Assembly (NCBI GenBank): GCA_027340195.1
Contig: DAHWNE010000404.1
Location: 1 to 6,436, forward strand
Reading direction: 5' to 3'
Source of the DNA: Acetobacteraceae bacterium
GTDB lineage: Bacteria; Pseudomonadota; Alphaproteobacteria; Acetobacterales; Acetobacteraceae
Length of the DNA: 6,436 nucleotides
In this document: positions 1 to 5,674 of the stretch, piece after piece
Numbering within the stretch: position 1 is the first letter of the stretch
Layout: each line of letters opens with the position of its first letter
The notes under the pieces: model-generated
Seen by the model: the letters and a program-made list of their open reading frames with translations, nothing else
Database searches by the model: none
Told to the model about the DNA's origin: nothing
Program-made: the position numbers and the translations under genes

Positions 1-200
1 TCTCGGGCACGCTGGCGGGATCGGGCGAGCTCGAGGAGCTGCGCTTCTACGGCATCGAGGAAGCGCTGAGCTACGACCTCGCCGAGCCGCAACGGCGGGT
101 GATCGAGCGTCTCAAGGCCTGGCTGGCGATGCCTCCGGCCATGCGCGGTGCCGAGCGGGCGCTGCCGGTCTTTCGCCGCCGGCGCTGGGCGGAGGAATAG
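1..200 (+). CDS. 3' end of a probable NUDIX hydrolase (partial)
   Basis: This is an open frame from the left edge to the TAG at 198-200, giving the last 65 residues of a protein whose start lies outside the window. The tail reads as a strand followed by a helix (LEELRFYGIEEAL at visible residues 10-22, then a helix containing RRVIERLKAWL at 31-41), and it ends in a basic segment, RRRRW. The ELRFYxIEEAL pattern followed by a hydrophobic helix is typical of the C-terminal part of NUDIX hydrolases, which cleave nucleoside diphosphates linked to another moiety. The diagnostic NUDIX box (GX5EX7REUXEEXGU) would lie upstream and is not visible, so the family call is an inference. The gene ends 93 nt before the transporter operon and has no evident functional tie to it. 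Confidence 0.55.
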   Translation, partial: SGTLAGSGELEELRFYGIEEALSYDLAEPQRRVIERLKAWLAMPPAMRGAERALPVFRRRRWAEE

Positions 201-208
201 CACCCCCC

Positions 209-235
209 TTGAGCCGGTCGCGGTTTCGTCATAAC
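209..235 (+). promoter_or_regulatory. weak sigma70-like promoter candidate for the transporter operon
   Basis: TTGAGC (209-214) resembles a -35 box and CATAAC (230-235) resembles a -10 box, each matching the consensus at four of six positions. The spacer is only 15 nt, shorter than the preferred 17. The pair lies in the only non-coding stretch upstream of the operon, where a promoter is expected, but the match alone is close to chance. No operator-like palindrome was recognised around it. Confidence 0.2.
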
Positions 236-252
236 CCCCCGAGGCCAGGGGG
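236..252 (+). other. small G/C hairpin in the operon leader
   Basis: CCCCC (236-240) can pair with GGGGG (248-252) across a 7-nt loop, GAGGCCA. The hairpin lies 36 nt after the upstream stop codon and 41 nt before the binding-protein start. No U-tract follows, so it is a poor intrinsic terminator. It could be a remnant processing or attenuation structure, or mere composition. Confidence 0.25.
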
Positions 253-293
253 CGATTCCAAGCTGAACCGAGACACTTCGAGGGAGACGTCTG

Positions 294-1640
294 ATGAATC
301 AATCGCGCGAGTTTCTCAGCTTGGCCCGGCGCCAGGCGCTGCAACTCGGCCTCGGCACCGCCGGCGGCTTGCTGGTTCCCGGCCTGTTCGCCGATCTCGC
401 CCGGGCCGCCGAGGCGCCGATCGGTACCTGGCCCGCCGGGGTGGCGGGGGATTCGGTCTTCGTGGGCGTTACCAGCCCGCTCACCGGCCCCTATTCGGCC
501 GACGGCAAGGATCACGTGAAGGGCTACGAGCTGGCATTTGCCGAGATCAACGAGGGCGGCGCCAACGCCAAGGCCTGGGGTCTCAAGGGCAAGGGCGTGC
601 TGGGCAAGCAGATCAAATACGGCGTCGCCGATTCCGAGCTCAAGCCGAATGTCGCGGTGCAGGCGCAGACCCAGTTCATCCAGCGCGACAAGGCGATCAT
701 GATCACCGGCTGCGTGTCCTCGGCCGAGGCGGTGGCGGTGGAGGAACTGGCGCAGCGCGACCACGTGCTGAACATGGTGGGCGCCTCGGGCGCGAACGCG
801 ACCACCGGGCGTGATTGCCAGCGCTACGGGTTCCGCAGCCAGCCGTCCGCCTACATGGCCTGCAAGGCGCTGGCGCCGGTCGTGGCGCAGCATTACGGGC
901 GCGACAAGAAGGTCGCGTACCTGGTGCCGGACTACAATTACGGGCACTCGGTGTTCCGTTCCTTCTCCGAGTTCACCAAGCCTTACGGCTGGACCACGGT
1001 GGCGAAGGTGGTGATCCCGCTGGTCACCTCGGACTACAGCTCGGCGCTGCTCAACATCGCCAACTCGGGAGCCGATATTTTTGTCAATATCGAGTTCGCG
1101 GCGCAGGCGGTGAACTCCACCAAGCAGGGCGCGCAGTTCGGCATCTTCAAGAAGATGCAGATGATCGTACCGAACATTTCCTCCTTCCAGGGGCAGGAGA
1201 CGGGGCCGGCGCTGATGCAGGGCGTGTTCGGCACCATGGACTGGTACTGGAAGCTCGAGGACAAGTTCCCGCTGTCGAAGCGCTTCGTGAACGCCTTCCG
1301 CGCCAAGTTCCACTACACCCCGGCCTGGGGGGCGCATGTCGGCTATATCCAGACTTATATCTGGGCGCTGGCGGTCGAGCGCGCGGGCACGTTCTACCCG
1401 CCGGCGGTCATCAAGACGCTGGAGGCGTCGAAGGCCAACCCGTTCGAGTCCACCCTGGGCAAGGTCTGGTACCGCGCCGAGGACCACCAGATGATCCGTC
1501 CGGTTCCGGTGGTGGTGGCGAACTCGGCGAAGCAGATGAAGAACAAGGACGACGTGTTCGACATCGTCGATCTGGTGCCGGGCGAGCAGGCGGTCAGCCC
1601 GCCCGCGTTCCTCGGCTGCAAGCTCGGCCCCTATACCTGA
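294..1640 (+). CDS. periplasmic substrate-binding protein of a LivJ/HAAT-type ABC importer
   Basis: This 448-residue protein would capture the solute in the periplasm and deliver it to the permease encoded just downstream. ATG at 294 is preceded by AGGGAG (281-286) with 7-nt spacing. The N-terminus has a twin arginine (R12-R13, ARRQALQ), a hydrophobic stretch at about residues 16-32, and an ARA-A site near residue 38. This is a Tat-like signal peptide. The mature part has the type I periplasmic-binding fold signature of the Peripla_BP_6 group: VGVTSPLTGPYS near 57-68, GYELAFAEIN near 77-86, ITGCVSSAEAVA near 137-148 and VPDYNYGHSV near 211-220. Cysteines are at 140, 175, 190 and 442. It is slightly longer than typical LivJ-type proteins, partly because of the N-terminal extension. 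It is the first gene of the operon, with 7 nt before the next start codon. Membership in the amino acid/amide/aromatic acid binding group is secure; the ligand is unknown. Confidence 0.93.
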   Translation: MNQSREFLSLARRQALQLGLGTAGGLLVPGLFADLARAAEAPIGTWPAGVAGDSVFVGVTSPLTGPYSADGKDHVKGYELAFAEINEGGANAKAWGLKGKGVLGKQIKYGVADSELKPNVAVQAQTQFIQRDKAIMITGCVSSAEAVAVEELAQRDHVLNMVGASGANATTGRDCQRYGFRSQPSAYMACKALAPVVAQHYGRDKKVAYLVPDYNYGHSVFRSFSEFTKPYGWTTVAKVVIPLVTSDYSSALLNIANSGADIFVNIEFAAQAVNSTKQGAQFGIFKKMQMIVPNISSFQGQETGPALMQGVFGTMDWYWKLEDKFPLSKRFVNAFRAKFHYTPAWGAHVGYIQTYIWALAVERAGTFYPPAVIKTLEASKANPFESTLGKVWYRAEDHQMIRPVPVVVANSAKQMKNKDDVFDIVDLVPGEQAVSPPAFLGCKLGPYT

Positions 1641-1647
1641 GGGGTTG

Positions 1648-2523
1648 ATGCCCAGCACCGCGCTGCTGCTGTCGCAGGCCTTCAACGGGCTTGCGCTCGG
1701 GACTTTGCTGGCGCTGGTCGCCAGCGGGCTGACCATCATCCTCGGCACGCTCGGGGTGTTGAACTTCGCGCATGGCGCCCTGTTCATGCTGGGCGCCTAC
1801 GCGATGTATGTGGTGATGGCCCATACCGGCTCGTGGCTGCTGGGGCTGTTGGCCGGCGGGGTGTTCATGCTGGTGGTGGGCGTGGCGTTGGAGCGGCTGC
1901 TGGTGCGGCTGTTCTACCAGCGCCCGCACGAGGACCAGATCCTGGTCACCTTCGGCGCCGGCATCGTCATCGTGGAAGCCGTCCGGGCCTATTTCGGCGG
2001 CAACACGAAGTCGGTGCCGACGCCGCCCTGGGGCCAGGGGATCGTGCGGCTCGGCTTCCTGTTCTACCCGACCTATCGGCTGGAACTGATCGGCATCGTC
2101 GCGGCGGTGCTGTTCGCGTTGTACCTGCTGCTCTACCGGACCTCGATCGGCCTGGTGGTGCGCGCCGGCATCGAGGACGCGCGCATGGTCGGCGTGCTCG
2201 GCATCAACGTCCGCCGCGCCTTCCTGGCGGTGTTCGCGCTGGGGGTGCTGGCGGCCGGGGTGGCCGGGATGCTGTATGCGCCCATCGTTTCGGTGCAGCC
2301 GGACATGGGCGGCAGCTTCCTGGTGGAGGCATTCGTGGTCATCGTGATCGGCGGGCTCGGGTCCTATCCGGGCGCGGTGGTGGGCGGGCTGATCGCGGGC
2401 GAGATCATCTCCCTCACCTCCGCCTTCAACACCGCCTATTCGGAGGTCATGCTGTTCGCGGTGATGGCGCTGTTGCTGGTGCTGCGTCCGCAGGGGCTGT
2501 TCGGGTCCGAGGGTCGGGTATGA
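1648..2523 (+). CDS. LivH-type inner-membrane permease of the ABC importer
   Basis: This 291-residue, strongly hydrophobic integral membrane protein forms one of the two membrane domains of the importer. LivH-family hallmarks are LNFAHGALFMLGAY (residues 38-51), a cytoplasmic coupling-loop region with RTSIGLVVRA followed by GVLGIN around residues 164-185, and GGLGSYPGAVVGG near 235-247. Several long apolar stretches account for the multiple membrane spans. The start is slightly ambiguous: ATG at 1648 is preferred, with AGGGG (1640-1644) only 3 nt upstream. A TTG at 1645 in the same frame would add one residue. The gene follows the binding protein by 7 nt, and its TGA overlaps the ATG of the next gene in an ATGA, so translational coupling is likely. 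Being LivH rather than LivM is supported by the NFAHG motif and by the LivM-like sequence next door. Confidence 0.93.
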   Translation: MPSTALLLSQAFNGLALGTLLALVASGLTIILGTLGVLNFAHGALFMLGAYAMYVVMAHTGSWLLGLLAGGVFMLVVGVALERLLVRLFYQRPHEDQILVTFGAGIVIVEAVRAYFGGNTKSVPTPPWGQGIVRLGFLFYPTYRLELIGIVAAVLFALYLLLYRTSIGLVVRAGIEDARMVGVLGINVRRAFLAVFALGVLAAGVAGMLYAPIVSVQPDMGGSFLVEAFVVIVIGGLGSYPGAVVGGLIAGEIISLTSAFNTAYSEVMLFAVMALLLVLRPQGLFGSEGRV

Positions 2524-4346
2524 AGCTCGGGCGGCTGGCGCCCGAGGCGGTTCTGGCGGCGGTGCTGATCGCCGCGCCGTTCCTGCTGGTGCATGTCGGG
2601 TTCTCCTACGACCTGCTGGAACGCATCCTGGACTGGGGGCTGATCGGGCTCGGGTTCGATCTGCTGTTCGGCGTCGCCGGGATGCTGTCCTTCGGTCAGG
2701 CGGCGTTCTACGGCACCGGCGGGTTCGTCGCCGCCTGGCTGCTGGTCGGGCACCACCTCGCGAGCGTCTGGCTGGCGCTGGCCGTCGGTACCCTGGCGGC
2801 GGGGCTGGTCGGGCTCGGGGTGGGGGCGCTGGCGGTCCGCCGGATCGGCATCTATTTCACCATGATAACGCTCGCGTTCTGCGAGATGGGCTTCTTCCTC
2901 GAAAACTCGCCGCTTGCGGCTTATACGGGGGGCGAGAACGGGCTGCCCGGCGTGCCGGTCCCGCAGCTGGGGCCGTGGCGGCTCACCTCCGGGCTGCCGA
3001 TCTACTGGCTGCTCGCGGTGCTGTTCCTCGCCGGCTTCGTGCTGGCCCGGCGCATCCGCCATTCCCCGTTCGGCGCGGTGCTGGCGGCGATCAAGGGGAA
3101 TGCCGCGCGGGCCGGACAGGCGGGCCACTCGGTGCCCGACTACAAGCTGGCGGTGTTCGTCATCGCCGCGCTCTACGCCGGGCTGGCGGGCGGGCTGCTG
3201 GGGGTGATCCAAAGCTACATGCCGCCCGACGCCTTCGCGCTGGATACCTCGGGCCAGCTGGTGGTGCAGACCATCATCGGCGGCGTGGGCACGCTGATCG
3301 GCCCGATGGTCGGCGCCGCGGTGTGGCTGTGGCTGCGCGACAACCTCCAGATGATCCCGCATGTCGGCGCGCTGTGGAAGCTGATCCTGGGGCTGATCTT
3401 CGTGGTGCTGGTGGTGGCGCTGAAGCGCGGCATCGCGGGCGAGCTCCGCTATCTGCTCACCCGTCGCCGCCGGGCCGCGGCCGAGGCGGGCGTGCCGGAG
3501 GACAGCGCCGACGGGGCGCCGATGCCGCTCGCGGCCCCCGACCTGCCGCTGCGCGCCCCGCTGGTGGCCACGCGCGCCGATGCCCCCGCCCTGCGCGCGC
3601 TCGGCGTTTCCAAGTTCTACGGCGGGCTGCACGCGGTGGAGGATGTTTCGTTCCAGGTCCGCTCCGGCGCGATCCATGCCGTGATCGGCCCGAACGGCGC
3701 CGGCAAATCCACCCTGTTCAAGATGCTGTCGGAGGAGATCGCGCCGACCTCGGGACGGGTGGAGCTGTTCGGCCGGCCGATCACCGGGCTCGGCGTCACC
3801 CGCGCCACCCAGCTCGGCATCGGCAAGTCGAACCAGCTCAACCAGCTGTTCCTCGATCTTTCGGTGAGCGAGAATATCCGGCTTGCCGCCCTGGCGCGCG
3901 CGCGCGGTAGGTTCCGCGCCGATCTGTGGCGCGCGGCCGACAGCATTCCCGCGGTGGAGCGGCAGGTGGCGCTGGCGACGGCGACGGTGGGTCTCGCGCA
4001 TCGCGCCCAGGTGCCGGTGCATGTGCTGCCCTACGGCGAGAAGCGCCGGCTCGAGATCGGCATCGCGCTCGCCACCGGGGCCAATGTGCTGCTGCTGGAC
4101 GAACCGCTGGCCGGCATGTCGCCCGCCGAGCGCGTCGCCACCCGCGCCCTGGTGCGGGAGATCGCCCGCGGGCGCACCGTGCTGATCGTCGAGCACGACA
4201 TGGACGCGATCTTCGAACTCGCCGAACGCATCACCGTGCTCTACGAGGGACGGCTGCTGGCCGAGGGCACGCCGGATGAGATCCAGCGCAACCAGGCGGT
4301 GCAGGCCGCCTATCTGGGGGGGCTGCATGAGCACGAGCCTGCTTGA
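2520..4346 (+). CDS. LivM-LivG fusion: permease plus ATP-binding domain of the ABC importer
   Basis: This 608-residue protein combines two normally separate subunits. Residues about 1-312 are a LivM-type permease: several hydrophobic spans, GVAGMLSFGQAAFYG at 51-65, YFTMITLAF at 112-120, and TIIGGVGTLIGP at 251-262. A Pro/Ala/Arg-rich linker follows at about 313-357. Residues about 358-608 are a LivG-type ATPase: Walker A GPNGAGKST (390-398), Q-loop glutamine Q439, signature-like LPYGEKRRLEIG (503-514), Walker B LLLDEP (524-529), D-loop region AGMSPAE, and H-loop H559 in VEHD. The Q-loop neighbourhood (GKSNQ instead of the usual R-[ST]-F-Q) and the signature (LPYGE instead of LSYGQ/LSGGQ) deviate from typical LivG. 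The reading frame is uninterrupted across the junction. ATG at 2520 overlaps the LivH stop by 4 nt, and the 3' end overlaps the LivF start by 20 nt. Fused LivM-LivG proteins occur in some proteobacterial importers, so this is probably genuine and not a sequencing fusion. Confidence 0.93.
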   Translation: MKLGRLAPEAVLAAVLIAAPFLLVHVGFSYDLLERILDWGLIGLGFDLLFGVAGMLSFGQAAFYGTGGFVAAWLLVGHHLASVWLALAVGTLAAGLVGLGVGALAVRRIGIYFTMITLAFCEMGFFLENSPLAAYTGGENGLPGVPVPQLGPWRLTSGLPIYWLLAVLFLAGFVLARRIRHSPFGAVLAAIKGNAARAGQAGHSVPDYKLAVFVIAALYAGLAGGLLGVIQSYMPPDAFALDTSGQLVVQTIIGGVGTLIGPMVGAAVWLWLRDNLQMIPHVGALWKLILGLIFVVLVVALKRGIAGELRYLLTRRRRAAAEAGVPEDSADGAPMPLAAPDLPLRAPLVATRADAPALRALGVSKFYGGLHAVEDVSFQVRSGAIHAVIGPNGAGKSTLFKMLSEEIAPTSGRVELFGRPITGLGVTRATQLGIGKSNQLNQLFLDLSVSENIRLAALARARGRFRADLWRAADSIPAVERQVALATATVGLAHRAQVPVHVLPYGEKRRLEIGIALATGANVLLLDEPLAGMSPAERVATRALVREIARGRTVLIVEHDMDAIFELAERITVLYEGRLLAEGTPDEIQRNQAVQAAYLGGLHEHEPA

Positions 4347-5031
4347 GCTCGAAGCGGTCAACAGCTTCTACGGCGACAGCCATATCCTGTTCGATGTCTC
4401 GCTGACCGTGGGCCGCAACGAGGTGGTCGCCCTGCTCGGCCGCAACGGCGCCGGCAAGACCACCACCCTGCGCAGCATCATGGGGCTGGTGACCCCGCGA
4501 TCGGGCAGCATCCGGCTGGATGGCCGCGCCATCGCCGGCCTGCCGCCGTTCGAGATCGCCCGGCTCGGGTTGCAGCTGGTGCCGGAGGAGCGCGCCATCT
4601 TCGGCCAGCTCACGGTGGAGGAGAATCTGCGCCTCGCCGCGCTGACCGCGCCGAACGCCTGGAGCCTGGACCGCATCTACGAATTCTTCCCGCGCCTGCG
4701 CGAACGGCGCCGGTCCGGCGGACGCCAGCTCTCGGGCGGGGAACAGCAGATGCTGGCGATCGCGCGGGCGCTGATCCGCGACGCGCAGGTGATCCTGCTC
4801 GACGAGCCGTTCGAGGGGCTGGCGCCGCTGATCGTGCGCGACCTGGTGCGGGTCAGCCGCGACCTCGCGGCGCAGGGGCGCACCATCCTGGTGGTGGAAC
4901 AGAACGTGGTGGCGGCGCTGAGCTTCGCCGACCGCGTCTATGTGCTCAACAACGGGCATATCGCCTGGGAGGGGACGCCGGCGGCGCTGCGCGGGGATCC
5001 GGCGCTGATGAAGGCGCATCTGGGGGTGTAG
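4327..5031 (+). CDS. LivF-type ATP-binding protein of the ABC importer
   Basis: This 234-residue cytoplasmic ATPase is the normal length for LivF. It would pair with the LivG-like domain of the upstream fusion protein to power import. Motifs in order are Walker A GRNGAGKTT (38-46), the LivF-typical VPEERAIFGQLTVEENL (85-101, in place of the usual PEGRRIFPxLTVEENL), a canonical signature LSGGEQ (135-140), Walker B VILLDEP (155-161), and VEQN (190-193). A glutamine (Q192) stands where many ABC ATPases have the H-loop histidine; this is normal for LivF. ATG at 4327 fits the family N-terminus (LLELEAVNSFYG) and follows a G-rich run at 4316-4322. An in-frame ATG at 4276 would add 17 residues unlike the family. 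The start overlaps the preceding gene by 20 nt, implying coupled translation. Confidence 0.94.
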   Translation: MSTSLLELEAVNSFYGDSHILFDVSLTVGRNEVVALLGRNGAGKTTTLRSIMGLVTPRSGSIRLDGRAIAGLPPFEIARLGLQLVPEERAIFGQLTVEENLRLAALTAPNAWSLDRIYEFFPRLRERRRSGGRQLSGGEQQMLAIARALIRDAQVILLDEPFEGLAPLIVRDLVRVSRDLAAQGRTILVVEQNVVAALSFADRVYVLNNGHIAWEGTPAALRGDPALMKAHLGV

Positions 5032-5053
5032 CCGAGCCGTCCGCGATCGGCTA
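5029..5053 (+). terminator. possible weak terminator hairpin after the transporter operon
   Basis: TAGCCGA (5029-5035, starting with the LivF stop codon) pairs perfectly with TCGGCTA (5047-5053) across an 11-nt loop. A short A/T-rich run, TAAATT (5054-5059), follows the stem but is not a proper U-tract. The hairpin could slow polymerase or protect the 3' end of the transporter message. Its position at the stop codon fits, but the stem is only 7 bp. Confidence 0.3.
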
Positions 5054-5098
5054 TAAATTGGCGAATCGCAACGATTATGACGGATCGGAGACAGCCCG

Positions 5099-5674
5099 AT
5101 GTCAGCCGCGTTACCGTCTGCCGTCGCCAACCCCGGCCTGTTCCTGCGCCGCTGGCTCGCCAACCCGTTGCAGATGGGATCGGTGGTGCCGTCGGGCCCC
5201 GCGCTCTGCGCCCGCGTGGTGTCCGCGCTGCGGCCGGAGGGGGCCTGGCCCGCGGAAGTGTTGGAACTGGGCGCCGGAACCGGCGTCATCGCCCGCGCCC
5301 TGCTGGATGCCGGCCTGCCGCCGGGGCGCCTCACGGTGGTGGAGATCGTGCCGGAGATGGCGGCCCATCTGCGGCGGGTGCTGCCCGGGGCGCGGGTGAT
5401 CGCGGCCGATGCGCGGGCCGTGCCGCGGCTGGGCCTGGTGCCGCCGGCGGAGGCGGTGATCTGCGGCATCCCGCTGGTGCTGCTGGGGCGGGAGGCCCAG
5501 CGCGGCTTCGTCGCGGCGATGGACGCGCTGGCGCCGGGGCGCGGGTTCTTCCATTACAGCTACTGCGTCACCTCGCCCCTGCCGGCGCGCGCGCTGGGGC
5601 TGACGGGGCGGCGCGTCGCCTGGACGCCGCGCAATTTTCCCCCCGCCAGCCTGTGGCGCTACACGCCCGCCTGA
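5099..5674 (+). CDS. class I SAM-dependent methyltransferase, PmtA-like (phospholipid N-methyltransferase group)
   Basis: This 191-residue protein starts at ATG 5099, with GGAG (5087-5090) 8 nt upstream. The SAM-binding glycine-rich motif VLELGAGTG is at 54-62, the acidic residue ending strand 2 is E82 (TVVEIVPE), and D104 is in IAADA. A motif IV-like region, CGIPLVLL, is at 122-129. The N-terminal segment FLRRWLANPLQMGSVVPSG (15-33) and the C-terminal NFPPASLWRY (179-188) match the layout of bacterial PmtA-type enzymes, which methylate phosphatidylethanolamine towards phosphatidylcholine. In such enzymes an N-terminal amphipathic helix contacts the membrane. The length fits the family. Substrate identity is inferred: related short methyltransferases act on other acceptors. 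It lies 67 nt after the transporter operon, could have its own promoter, and overlaps the convergent gene by 16 bp. No functional link to transport is apparent. Confidence 0.8.
   Translation: MSAALPSAVANPGLFLRRWLANPLQMGSVVPSGPALCARVVSALRPEGAWPAEVLELGAGTGVIARALLDAGLPPGRLTVVEIVPEMAAHLRRVLPGARVIAADARAVPRLGLVPPAEAVICGIPLVLLGREAQRGFVAAMDALAPGRGFFHYSYCVTSPLPARALGLTGRRVAWTPRNFPPASLWRYTPA

Noticed and set aside
815..1648. 277-codon plus-strand open frame inside the binding-protein gene, and a similar one at 209-814
   Set aside because: Both are Gly/Arg/Ala-rich out-of-frame readings of the binding-protein gene, with no domain similarity.
1833..2519. Upstream in-frame extension of the fusion protein (open for 229 codons before ATG 2520)
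   Set aside because: The extension runs through the LivH gene in another frame and encodes low-complexity Gly/Ala/Arg sequence. The LivM-like sequence begins at 2520, where the ATGA overlap with LivH gives a natural start.
2436..4361. 641-codon open frame on the minus strand opposite the fusion gene
   Set aside because: The predicted protein is rich in Arg, Gln, His, Pro and Gly with no recognisable domain, and lies entirely antisense to a well-supported transporter gene. Such frames are expected from GC-rich codon bias.
294..5031. Identification of the operon as a urea transporter (UrtABCDE)
   Set aside because: The gene order is similar, but the binding protein does not read like UrtA, the signature motif differs from UrtD as I recall it, and no urease genes are visible. 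The substrate is left open.
4231..5469. 412-codon minus-strand open frame, and another of 389 codons at 5111-6280
   Set aside because: The first is antisense to LivF and the methyltransferase. The second is antisense to the methyltransferase and a different frame of the dehydrogenase. Both have shadow-like composition without motifs.
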